Positions 37,799-45,567 of a stretch of 64,000 nucleotides of DNA are shown here, one piece after another. The stretch lies in contig NZ_JXYA01000031.1 of the NCBI RefSeq assembly GCF_000967655.1, positions 96,204 through 160,203 on the forward strand, read 5' to 3'. This stretch comes from Pseudoalteromonas rubra. GTDB taxonomy: Bacteria; Pseudomonadota; Gammaproteobacteria; Enterobacterales; Alteromonadaceae. Within the stretch, counting starts at the first letter, position 1. Every line of letters starts with the position of its first letter. Made by a program: the position numbers and the translations under genes. The notes beneath the pieces are model-generated. The model had not been told where the DNA came from, did not search any database, and saw nothing but the letters and a program-made list of their open reading frames with translations.

Positions 37799-38350
37799 AT
37801 GAGTGAGTTTTATGTAGTAACGGGATGGACGTTACGTTTTTTACAGTTGATGGTTGTAATATATTTGCTTTACTATTTTAAGCAATACAGGTTTAGCTTG
37901 CTATTTGGTGGCAAGTCAAACCTTAAAACGTTGGCTGATCATAAACTTCATTCATGCTTTTTAACTGCTCTGGCGCTCCTAGTTTTCCAGACAACCAGTC
38001 GAGCGCTTGCCACCTATATTATGGGTCTCGATATTGCTCTGCAGGTCAAGATTCAAATATATTACTTTGCGTTGGTATGCTGTGGAGCGTCATATGCAGT
38101 GGCTCTATACATACTGCATTTACTGCGGGGCAGTATGTTTTCCCAAGCAGCAAGGTATAGTCTTTACCTCACGTTTGCCCTGGTGATTTTGAATGCCCTT
38201 CAACTGTTATTGAGAGGGTTTCTTGAAAGTAATCTGCTCTATTCCTTGTATGGGCCTGTTACTGTGTGTGTGAATATTGCGCTTTGGTTAGTTGTTGCTA
38301 AATATCCGTTTTACAGGTTTATGGAAACCCGTATCCGTCAGGAGGCGTAG
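37799..38350 (+). CDS. Five-helix membrane protein of unknown function in the peptide operon
   Basis: A 183-residue integral membrane protein; AAAAAGGA precedes ATG 37799. Hydrophobic segments at about 8-25, 50-74, 84-107, 118-138 and 147-168 suggest five helices, with an aromatic-rich first helix (YVVTGWTLRFLQLMVVIYLLYYF region, residues 5-27). No transporter, protease (HExxH, CaaX) or kinase motif is seen. Codon use is AT-richer than in the surrounding genes, as in the peptide gene, suggesting a common and possibly acquired origin. Position between the peptide gene and a small membrane protein gene suggests export, immunity or signal reception for the peptide; this is inference only. Confidence 0.7.
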   Translation: MSEFYVVTGWTLRFLQLMVVIYLLYYFKQYRFSLLFGGKSNLKTLADHKLHSCFLTALALLVFQTTSRALATYIMGLDIALQVKIQIYYFALVCCGASYAVALYILHLLRGSMFSQAARYSLYLTFALVILNALQLLLRGFLESNLLYSLYGPVTVCVNIALWLVVAKYPFYRFMETRIRQEA

Positions 38351-38353
38351 TTT

Positions 38354-38695
38354 ATGTTTTTACTGGTACTGACTGCATTAGTACTCTTGTTAATGATCGG
38401 CCTTATGATTGGAGCATGTATTCAAGGTATGCAGTTACATGGGCCAGAGCAAAAAGTGCAGGATTTTTTTATGCGCTTTCGTGCTGAAGAAGACACCAAA
38501 CAAGAATTATATGATACCGCTTATAGAATAGTGATGGACTTGGGAGAAGCACTGGATGAAAAAGATATTATCGCCCAGTGTGATGCGGTGCGCAGTGCCC
38601 ACGACAGAGCGCGCGCTTTCAGAGCCCGGGCGACCGACCAACCTATACCTGAGTCTGTCAGCACCCCCGGGCATGGCCTCAAGGTAGTCAAATAG
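38354..38695 (+). CDS. Small single-helix membrane protein in the peptide operon
   Basis: A 113-residue protein starting 3 bases after the preceding stop (ribosome site CAGGAGG within the end of that gene). One N-terminal membrane helix (2-26, LLVLTALVLLLMIGLMIGA) is followed by a charged, mostly helical domain (about 35-95: FFMRFRAEEDTKQELYDTAY and AQCDAVRSAHDRARAFRARA) that probably lies in the cytoplasm, and a Pro/Ser-rich tail. No family is recognised. It is the last gene of the peptide operon; a strong terminator follows 11 bases after the stop. Confidence 0.72.
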   Translation: MFLLVLTALVLLLMIGLMIGACIQGMQLHGPEQKVQDFFMRFRAEEDTKQELYDTAYRIVMDLGEALDEKDIIAQCDAVRSAHDRARAFRARATDQPIPESVSTPGHGLKVVK

Positions 38696-38706
38696 CTTTC
38701 TTTAAA

Positions 38707-38739
38707 AGCTGGCCTGCATGCGCAGGTCAGCTTGTTTTT
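38707..38739 (+). terminator. Rho-independent terminator of the peptide operon
   Basis: AGCTGGCCTGC (38707-38717) pairs with GCAGGTCAGCT (38722-38732): 11 pairs with one wobble and a 4-base loop, followed by TGTTTTT. It separates the operon from the convergent phosphatase gene. Confidence 0.93.
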
Positions 38740-38749
38740 ACCGGTGCTA

Positions 38750-40462
38750 CTAGAAAGTAATAATGGTTGATACAGCTTCTTCCTCAGCTGTTTCAATCGA
38801 CATCTTTATCGTCCGCTTTTGCCAGTCTATATCCAGCATGCCATAGTTACTGCCAGACTTGTTGATCAGGTGGCGGTTGCTTGTGGTGAGGTTTGCGATG
38901 TCTTTACTGACGACACCAACCTGACCGGTCGGGATGTTTGCACCGCTGGCTGCACAGTTGCCCCATTCACCTTTAACACCATTGCCATTCTCATCGACTT
39001 CGGTATAACACCAGGGCTTGTCATGATCCTTAGTAATACACCCCTGGTAAGTCACTGCTGCATATTTAGCGGGGAATTGGCATTGTTTGGTGTAGTTGCC
39101 ATCGCCTTTGGTATCGGCATAAACGGGCAGGCGTAACGGGTTTTCGATGTGATAAGGCCAGTTTTGTCCAAATCCGGAAGCCGTGACCTCGTAGACTCTG
39201 GCCATTTTGCCATGCTCGTTACTGGCGGGAATATCTTTTTGTAGCAATTCACCCCAATGCTGATCGCCAGACAAGAAAATCACGGCTTTGGTATTACCCG
39301 CATTAATTGACTTTTGCACAAGTCTTAGCAGCCGTTCACGCTCCAGCGGCACTTCAGCCCAGGATTCGTAACTGGTGCCCGACATCTCGGATTCTTGCAG
39401 GTTGCTCAGCGCTTGCTCGAACTTTTTGCCGTCGCCATAGGCACAGTAACTGCTGCGGCTACGACCTTGATATAAGGGCGGTAAAACCTGGATCCCACTG
39501 GCGATCAGTTTAATCTCTGATGGCTTGCTAAGTTCTTTTTCCAGCCATTGCCACTGCTCCTCACCCAAAATCGTGGTGCTATCGCCTTCACACTCCCCAT
39601 AATTTGAAAAGGTCGGAGAGCGAAAATAGCGGGCATCCAGCGTGATCACATGCGTCTGTTCGCCTTTTTGCCCTAGCATTTTGGCTTCATAAATTCCTGC
39701 CCGGCCATTTAGCCTGGGGTCATCGGCCGGAGCATCAAAGTGGCGTAAGTATTCCTGCTGGCTTTCTGCGCGTTTAGGATAGTGCTTACCATCGTTGTTG
39801 CGGCCAAAGTCGTGGTCATCCCAGGTGGCCATGACCGGGATTTTGGCTGCCAGAAATTTTTGATAGTCAAGGTTACGCTTTTTGTCATCATATTTCTGGC
39901 GCATGGTACTCATATCTGTGGTATCGGCGTAAATATTGTCACCCAGCCAGAAAAACAAGTCCGGTTTATGACCTATCAGACGTGCCAGTGCAGCAGGCAT
40001 ATCGCCTTTTGTCTTAAAGCAGGAGCCCAGCGCGACTCGGCTGAGGCGCTTACTCTGTTGCGGGTGCGTGTGACTCAGCAGGGGCTCAGGCTCTTCAGTT
40101 GCACATTCCTCCCAGCTCCCTTGTTCGTCAACATAGCACCAGGGCGTGCTGTGATTGCGCGTAGAGCAACCGTAAAACTGTTCGCCCTGATAGTTGGATG
40201 GAGTATTACAGCTTTTACCGGTGATGGTGGTAAATTCAGGGATTGTTTCGACCCGGACATTACCCCAGCTTGAACCATCAATTGCTTGCTTGAGATAGCA
40301 CCATTGGCTACCCGAATTATTTTTATCCGTTGTGCCCTGGTAACTGGCGCTTAGATAGCTAAAGGTACTCTGACATTGATCATAATGTACTTCCGGCGCG
40401 CCGAAGGAGTGAAAGCTGCACAGTGCAGTACTGATGCTAAGCAATAAAAGTGTTTTTTTCAT
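38750..40462 (-). CDS. Secreted PhoD-like phosphatase with fibronectin-type-II-like modules
   Basis: A 570-residue secreted protein. The start at ATG 40462 gives a proper signal peptide (MKKTLLLLSISTALCSFHSFGA); a longer frame upstream does not. Residues 140-450 are a PhoD/metallophosphatase domain: LGSCFKTKGDMP, FFWLGDNIYADT, MATWDDHDFGRNNDG and FLSGDQHWGEL hold the metal-binding Asp, Asn and His residues. Three short Cys/Trp modules flank it: residues 30-70, 85-120 and 461-503, with the pattern C..P..Y..YxGC..........PWCY....W..C of fibronectin type II/kringle-like folds. The first module has lost the second and fourth cysteines together. The enzyme would cleave phosphoesters or phospholipids outside the cell; the modules may bind a polymer or surface. 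Transcribed alone. Confidence 0.85.
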   Translation of the reverse strand: MKKTLLLLSISTALCSFHSFGAPEVHYDQCQSTFSYLSASYQGTTDKNNSGSQWCYLKQAIDGSSWGNVRVETIPEFTTITGKSCNTPSNYQGEQFYGCSTRNHSTPWCYVDEQGSWEECATEEPEPLLSHTHPQQSKRLSRVALGSCFKTKGDMPAALARLIGHKPDLFFWLGDNIYADTTDMSTMRQKYDDKKRNLDYQKFLAAKIPVMATWDDHDFGRNNDGKHYPKRAESQQEYLRHFDAPADDPRLNGRAGIYEAKMLGQKGEQTHVITLDARYFRSPTFSNYGECEGDSTTILGEEQWQWLEKELSKPSEIKLIASGIQVLPPLYQGRSRSSYCAYGDGKKFEQALSNLQESEMSGTSYESWAEVPLERERLLRLVQKSINAGNTKAVIFLSGDQHWGELLQKDIPASNEHGKMARVYEVTASGFGQNWPYHIENPLRLPVYADTKGDGNYTKQCQFPAKYAAVTYQGCITKDHDKPWCYTEVDENGNGVKGEWGNCAASGANIPTGQVGVVSKDIANLTTSNRHLINKSGSNYGMLDIDWQKRTIKMSIETAEEEAVSTIITF

Positions 40463-41001
40463 TATTTTACCTGGTATTAACGCAAGCTGAGCGAGATATC
40501 GCATGCATGCGGGCCTGATTTGTGTTTCCTTTGTTCGTTCGACCCAGATTATCTTTGCAAATTGCAGAGTATTGGTGCACGGGAAGCCTCTTCCTGCTGA
40601 GGAAGGCGTCATTTTAGAGACGAGATGTGAAAGATTGCTTGCAGCTATGTTTCAAAATAAAGTTATGTGGAGTAGGTGTAGATGATTGTTGTGTTTTATT
40701 TTGGGGCTTGTGTATTAAGTGAATTAATGCGTTATCTTAAAGTGTGAAATAACCCGCAGGGCCTGATTTTTTGTTTTTATTATGTAGATAAGGCTCTTTT
40801 ATTTGTTGAATTTTATTTTCTATGAATATTTTCATTGCTAAAAAGGTAATTATAAACCGTGTGGCGGATTGAGCTGGGCGTTGACCTGTATTCAGGCTAG
40901 AAGCAGTTATGAATTGGCTTTTTTGTTTTACAAATTTTGTGTTGCAAAGGCGTTTTTTTTATGATTAAACTGGTTTTGATTTCAAAAGAAGGAAACTAAA
41001 A
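40463..41001. other. Intergenic region between the phosphatase and the second peptide gene
   Basis: These 539 bases are increasingly AT-rich towards the peptide gene. A 60-codon frame at 40503-40685 lacks a ribosome site and family likeness and is not accepted. No promoter can be chosen with confidence; TATGAT at 40970-40975 could be a -10 box for the peptide gene, without a matching -35 at proper spacing. Confidence 0.4.
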
Positions 41002-41148
41002 ATGAAACTTGCAGTTAAAAAACAAAAGCTTAAGAACCTAAATGACAGCATGAATATCAATGCTAAGGAAACTATGAAAATCGCCGGTGGTGGTACAGCC
41101 ACTTCTGCATTGAGTGGTTGTAAAGAAGTGCCTTGTCAACCTCACTAA
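41002..41148 (+). CDS. Small double-glycine-leader peptide, second paralogue
   Basis: A 48-residue peptide with ribosome site AAGGA before ATG 41002. Residues 3-14 are LAVKKQKLKNLN and 27-30 IAGG, the same leader pattern as in the peptide at 37594 (LSVKSKKLKQLN and IYGG), with 26-28 residues between the same landmarks. Cleavage after GG would leave GTATSALSGCKEVPCQPH, 18 residues with two cysteines that could form a disulfide or be modified. It is transcribed alone with its own terminator. Similar short LKxLN/GG peptides are common in Pseudoalteromonas and in lanthipeptide-like families, but no synthetase, radical enzyme or C39 exporter is in this window. Function unknown. Confidence 0.72.
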   Translation: MKLAVKKQKLKNLNDSMNINAKETMKIAGGGTATSALSGCKEVPCQPH

Positions 41149-41226
41149 ATTGTATTATCGGTCTGTTTTATTCACTTCCTTATTAGCTAAGGGAAAATAA
41201 AACGCCCAGAGATACCTTTTATTTTT

Positions 41227-41259
41227 ATCGGGTCATAAATGTGGCCCGATATATTTTAA
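41227..41259 (+). terminator. Rho-independent terminator after the second peptide gene
   Basis: ATCGGGTC (41227-41234) pairs with GGCCCGAT (41243-41250), 8 pairs with one wobble, followed by ATATATTTT. A weaker AT-rich hairpin (TTTTATT/AATAAAA arms, about 41167-41203) lies between it and the peptide stop and might stabilise the short mRNA. Confidence 0.78.
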
Positions 41260-41609
41260 GCCCCCACTCTTGCACTTCCTGTACACTGTAATTGGTCATA
41301 CCTGATTGACATCAAAAACCAACCTTATATTACTAGTATCAAAGTATTAAAAGGTGTAGGTTGTTTAATGTATCAAAATAATTTGAATACCTTTAATAAT
41401 AACTAATGCATGTCTCAGGCGTGGCTGTTGTGAAAACCTTCTCACCTTAGTTTTGCCCGTTTGTAATACGACATGGTGTATTAGCCACTGCTGGCGTAAC
41501 GGATCTTTGAGTGCATTGACATCAATGTATTCAGGGTCACAGTGGCTGTGGTATGCATTTGCCGCTCCCCATGCCCGGAGCGGGTTTGCTTTGTGCTGTA
41601 GGAGTTCAC
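41260..41609. other. Intergenic region upstream of the chemoreceptor gene
   Basis: No gene is supported in these 350 bases. The first half is AT-rich; the second half has coding-like composition but no ribosome site except the AGGAG just before GTG 41610. Confidence 0.5.
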
Positions 41610-43916
41610 GTGCAATTAAAAAACCGTCTGAGTATCGTTGCTGTTCTGCTTGCTGTCATTCCCTTACTTATCACCTGCTTTGTTATTGGTTTACTGGCGT
41701 ATCAGGAAGGCAAAGCCGCTGTCACAAAGGAAATTGAAAATAACCTGGTGTCGCGTCGTAACGCGATGCAAACTCAGGTTGAACGTTATTTTAAAACTAT
41801 CTCAGATCAGGTGGTTACACTGGCCGGCTCTACCATGGTGATTGACGCCAGCCGGGCATTTTCAGACGCATTCGCCCGTTACCCGCATGCTGGCGCTTCG
41901 CAGCACGCGTTGAAACGGTTTTATGAAACTCAGTTCCTTGCGCAGTACAGGCAAAAGAATCGTGGCGACAGCCTCAGCGTAAATGTGCTTATGAGCCAGC
42001 TGAGCCCAACGGCACGCGCGCTGCAAGCCCAGTATATTGCCGCCAACCCGAACCCGCTGGGCAGTAAAGATCAGTTACTGGATGCCGGGGACAACAGCCC
42101 TTACAGTGTCGTGCACCGTCGTTATCACAAAGCAATGCGCGAGTTTCAGGCGCGTTTTGGCTTTTACGATGTCTTTATTACTAACCCGCAGGGCGACGTG
42201 GTGTACTCGGTATTCAAAGAGCTGGATTTTGCTACGTCTCTGAGCAGCGGTCCATTTCGGGACTCAGGGTTGGCACGTGCCTATCAGGCTGCGCGCACTC
42301 AGCAGGTGCGTGAAGGGCATTTTATCGATTTTAGTCCTTATACACCGTCTTATAATGCGGCGGCAGGGTTCATTAGTTCCGCCATTCTGGCCGACGACGG
42401 TAGCTTACTTGGTACTTTAATTTTTCAACTGCCCGTGGACGAGATTAACCGTATGTTGACGCTGGATGGCCAGTGGCATGAACAAGGGCTTGGCGACAGT
42501 GGCGAGCTGTATCTGGTGAATCAGAACAAGTTGCTGCTGAACAACAGCCGTTTTTTTGTGGAAGACTCGGATGGTTTTATTGCTCAGCTTAGAACATTTG
42601 ATGTTGATAAAACCATGGTGGATAAGATTGAACAGCAGCAATCCACCATAGGTACTTTGCGGATTGACTCGCCGGGCACGCGCGCGGCGCTGGCCGGGCA
42701 AAGTGGCTTTGCCATCTTTCCCGACTACCGGTCGGTGTCGGTGGCGTCGGCCTTTGCGCCGCTCGATATTGACGGCTTGCACTGGGCCATTATCAGTGAA
42801 ATTGACGAAAGTGAAGCCTTTGCGATGATTTCACAGCTGAAGTATTCCGTACTTCGCTCCTCGCTATTATTTGTGTCTGTGGCAGCCATTATTGCCAGTC
42901 TGGTGGGCTTTTTTGTGGCTAACCGGGTAACACGCCCCGTGATAGCTGCCAGCAAAGCGATCCGTGGTATTGCCGATAACAACGACTTCAGGCTGCGTGC
43001 GCCCGACGAAGGTGATGATGAGATCCGCGACTTAAGCCGCTCGGTCAACAGCCTGGTTGAGCGCTTACAGCAAAACTTTGCTGACTTATTACACAGTGCC
43101 CATACGCTTAAAGAAATGTCGACGGCCTTGTCAGAGCGGGTGGCGGGCCTGATTGATGGCGTGAATAAGCAGTCGCTCGACTGTGAGCAATCGGCCACCG
43201 CTGGACAGCAAATGCAACATACAGTGCAAGAAGTGGCAAGCAGTGCACTAAATACCTCAGAGCAAACCCAGCAGGTTAGCTCGCTGACCAGTCAGACTAA
43301 TCAGCTGGTGGAGCACTGTGCTGATATCTCCGAGCAACTGGCAGAAGAGATGGATAAAGTCGGCGGCGTTATGAATGGGCTATCGTCGCAGAGTGAGCAG
43401 ATAGGCAGCGTGCTGGATGTGATCCAGTCCATTGCAGAGCAAACTAATTTGCTGGCGCTGAATGCGGCCATTGAAGCGGCGCGGGCAGGGGAGTCGGGAC
43501 GTGGCTTTGCGGTCGTGGCAGATGAAGTACGGGGCCTGGCACAGCGAACCCAGCAAGCAACAGAAGAAATTGAACAGATGATTAACGCCCTGCAAAGTGG
43601 TGTTGGCGAGGCGCGCCAGTCGGTGCAGCAAAGCCGTGAGCGCTCTGTCGATAATGCGCAAACGTCCGAGCGGGCTAAGGACTCGTTGATGGAAGTGTCC
43701 GGTGCGATTGAGCAGATTGTGGCAATGAACACTCAGGTTGCGACCGCCGCGGAAGAGCAGTCGGCGGTAGTTGCACAGATCAGCCAGGCAATTAGTGCCA
43801 TCAGTGAAGAGGCCAATGGTAACCTGGGGCGCAGCCAGGATATTGATGACCGCTCACGGTATTTGGCTAAACTGGCGGTGCAACTGGACGATATCCTGGC
43901 CCGTTATCAGGTTTAG
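41610..43916 (+). CDS. Methyl-accepting chemotaxis protein with Cache sensor
   Basis: A 768-residue chemoreceptor. GTG 41610 is chosen as start because AGGAG lies 5 bases upstream and the membrane helix then begins at once (residues 8-30); a longer in-frame ATG at 41553 adds a Pro-rich stretch. The periplasmic part (about 32-410) has a dCache-like layout with [19 protein letters not shown] and [17 protein letters not shown]. Second helix about 413-436, HAMP to about 490, then the cytoplasmic coiled-coil signalling domain with the conserved hairpin tip ([19 protein letters not shown]). It would control swimming through CheA/CheW. No CheB/CheR-binding pentapeptide is seen at the C-terminus. Monocistronic; the next gene converges. 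Confidence 0.93.
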   Translation: MQLKNRLSIVAVLLAVIPLLITCFVIGLLAYQEGKAAVTKEIENNLVSRRNAMQTQVERYFKTISDQVVTLAGSTMVIDASRAFSDAFARYPHAGASQHALKRFYETQFLAQYRQKNRGDSLSVNVLMSQLSPTARALQAQYIAANPNPLGSKDQLLDAGDNSPYSVVHRRYHKAMREFQARFGFYDVFITNPQGDVVYSVFKELDFATSLSSGPFRDSGLARAYQAARTQQVREGHFIDFSPYTPSYNAAAGFISSAILADDGSLLGTLIFQLPVDEINRMLTLDGQWHEQGLGDSGELYLVNQNKLLLNNSRFFVEDSDGFIAQLRTFDVDKTMVDKIEQQQSTIGTLRIDSPGTRAALAGQSGFAIFPDYRSVSVASAFAPLDIDGLHWAIISEIDESEAFAMISQLKYSVLRSSLLFVSVAAIIASLVGFFVANRVTRPVIAASKAIRGIADNNDFRLRAPDEGDDEIRDLSRSVNSLVERLQQNFADLLHSAHTLKEMSTALSERVAGLIDGVNKQSLDCEQSATAGQQMQHTVQEVASSALNTSEQTQQVSSLTSQTNQLVEHCADISEQLAEEMDKVGGVMNGLSSQSEQIGSVLDVIQSIAEQTNLLALNAAIEAARAGESGRGFAVVADEVRGLAQRTQQATEEIEQMINALQSGVGEARQSVQQSRERSVDNAQTSERAKDSLMEVSGAIEQIVAMNTQVATAAEEQSAVVAQISQAISAISEEANGNLGRSQDIDDRSRYLAKLAVQLDDILARYQV

Positions 43917-43975
43917 TGTTTTCCTGTCGCCACGCATCACATCAAACCGCAATGTGTGCGACAGGGTTGCCCAAC

Positions 43976-44689
43976 TTATATTCTGTTACGGGGGGGATCT
44001 TTGGCGATATAAGTGACCTCACTCACAGGATGATACTGGCTGGGTTTGTCTATCTGAACAGCAGCCAGACGCTGATAGAGGTGCGGGATCAGCAAATGCG
44101 TAAAGCGCCCGCCATCGTGTTGTGTGCTGTCCAGCCAGGCGTCGAGTTCAGCTGAGTTGGGTGGCAGGATCAGCGGGCTCGCTTTATCGTGATAACGGCG
44201 TAGTTTAGGGTGTGCCGGCAGCGTGATCACTGAGCAGGAGTAGTGCTTTTGCCCGCTGTCCGGATGGTGCCATACCTTATATAACCCGCCTAAACACAAA
44301 GCCCCGTCTGCGGCGATAAAGTCGTAATAATGGTGTGGTTTGCCCTGCACAAACTGGGTTTCACCAAATCCTTTTACCACAATAATGCAGCGACTGTAGT
44401 GGAAAGGCCGGTAGGCAGCGCTACCCTTGACATGCAGCTTATCGTAGCGGCTGTTAAAAGAGGTGTATTTGGATGGCTTAAACCCCTGTCCTGGTTGCGG
44501 GTCCAGTAGCAGCCACCAGGTTGCGTCGCTGAGTTGCCGCTGGCCGTTTTCTTCATGAACAATGCTGATGCTGTCAGTGGCCTTTTTAAAACGGCCAAAG
44601 CGCATTTCTGCTCTGGGGTTTGCGATGCCCAGCCCTGCTAAGATCTCGATCACAAAAGGATCATCGCTGATATTTAATCGTCCACACAT
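43976..44689 (-). CDS. SRAP/YedK-like DNA-protein crosslinking protein
   Basis: A 237-residue protein beginning MCGRLNI, the mark of the SRAP family, whose Cys2 becomes the new N-terminus and links covalently to abasic sites in single-stranded DNA. Other family residues: FNSRYDK (the Asn/Arg DNA-binding region), RCIIVVKGFGE (the FYEW-like region; here the usual W is G-F-G-E), CLGGLYKVW and a His in LPAHPKLRRYHDKASPLIL, which fits the catalytic HxR/H motif. It shields abasic sites during replication. It is divergent from the SOS mutasome operon across 180 bases, a fitting position for a DNA-damage role; whether the LexA box at 44842 also controls it is not clear. Confidence 0.9.
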   Translation of the reverse strand: MCGRLNISDDPFVIEILAGLGIANPRAEMRFGRFKKATDSISIVHEENGQRQLSDATWWLLLDPQPGQGFKPSKYTSFNSRYDKLHVKGSAAYRPFHYSRCIIVVKGFGETQFVQGKPHHYYDFIAADGALCLGGLYKVWHHPDSGQKHYSCSVITLPAHPKLRRYHDKASPLILPPNSAELDAWLDSTQHDGGRFTHLLIPHLYQRLAAVQIDKPSQYHPVSEVTYIAKDPPRNRI

Positions 44690-44815
44690 ACTATGCCCCC
44701 GTTGTCTTTAATCACTTTAGCTAACTTCGCATGTAACTGCTTGATCTGGATTAACTGCTTGCTACTTTCTTGACCCCTGAAAGAGGCTGCCTGGTGCGTA
44801 CCATGCACAGCATGC

Positions 44816-44857
44816 TTGCACTTTGCTCAACAGTAATTATACTGTATAAATATACAG
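44816..44857 (+). promoter_or_regulatory. LexA (SOS) box overlapping the imuA promoter
   Basis: CTGTATAAATATACAG (44842-44857) matches the gammaproteobacterial LexA consensus CTGT-N8-ACAG exactly. It overlaps the -10 TATACT (44838-44843), which sits 16 bases after -35-like TTGCAC (44816-44821). imuA starts at 44870. This predicts induction of imuA-imuB-dnaE2 on DNA damage. Confidence 0.92.
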
Positions 44858-44869
44858 TTTGGGGGTGTT

Positions 44870-45562
44870 ATGAGCAATTTAATTGAACGACTACAGCGCC
44901 AGGATCTGGTATGGCAGGGCACCGGGCTTGCAGATCGCCAGCAGCAAGGCGTATTGACAGCAACGGGGTTTGCTGAATTAGACAAACACCTGCAAGGCGG
45001 TTTTCCTGCCGCGGGGGTAGTCGACTTGCATACCGATCTGGGGATCGGTGAGCTAAGACTGTTATTGCCGAGCCTGATGCGGCAAAACGGCCTGACGGCA
45101 GTGATTTCGCCGCCGGCACGGCTAAACGCCGATGCTTTACAGCGTACTGGCATGGATACCAGTAAACTGCTGGAGATCACACCCGGATGCCCACAGGAAG
45201 CGCTGTGGGCTGCTGAGCAGTGTCTGAAAAGCGGTGCCTGTAACAGTGTGTTGCTCTGGCATGGTGAGTTACAGGTTCATCAGGTTAAGCGTTTGCAACT
45301 GGCTGCTCAGACAGGCGAAGCGTGTTTGTATTTGTTGCGCTATGCACACCAGGCTCAGGGCACCTTGCCGGTTTCTTTAAGCCTGGGGCTTAGCCCACAC
45401 GCGCGTGGCCTGAATATCACCATTAAAAAGCGTAAAGGCGGCTGGGCGCAGGCTCAATTTGCATTGGACCTGTCATCGCGCTGGCCGGAACTGACCGAAC
45501 ACTTCCATACTCAGAGCAAGGAGATGCCTGAGGCTGCGCGGCAATATCGAACAGGCAGGTAA
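44870..45562 (+). CDS. imuA: ImuA, RecA/SulA-like mutasome accessory protein
   Basis: A 230-residue protein, first gene of the SOS mutagenesis operon. It resembles a shortened RecA/SulA core: LTATGFAELDKHLQGGFPAAGVVDLHTD near residues 25-55 and LLLPSLMRQNGLTAVISPPARLNADAL after it. A Walker A lysine is not obvious, as is common for ImuA. It interacts with RecA and ImuB and supports translesion synthesis by DnaE2. The gene lies 12 bases after the LexA box and ends 5 bases before imuB. Confidence 0.9.
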   Translation: MSNLIERLQRQDLVWQGTGLADRQQQGVLTATGFAELDKHLQGGFPAAGVVDLHTDLGIGELRLLLPSLMRQNGLTAVISPPARLNADALQRTGMDTSKLLEITPGCPQEALWAAEQCLKSGACNSVLLWHGELQVHQVKRLQLAAQTGEACLYLLRYAHQAQGTLPVSLSLGLSPHARGLNITIKKRKGGWAQAQFALDLSSRWPELTEHFHTQSKEMPEAARQYRTGR

Positions 45563-45567
45563 TTGTT

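Noticed and set aside
40503..40685. 60-codon plus-strand frame upstream of the second peptide
   Set aside because: No ribosome site, no leader-like motif, and it overlaps the promoter region of the phosphatase gene.
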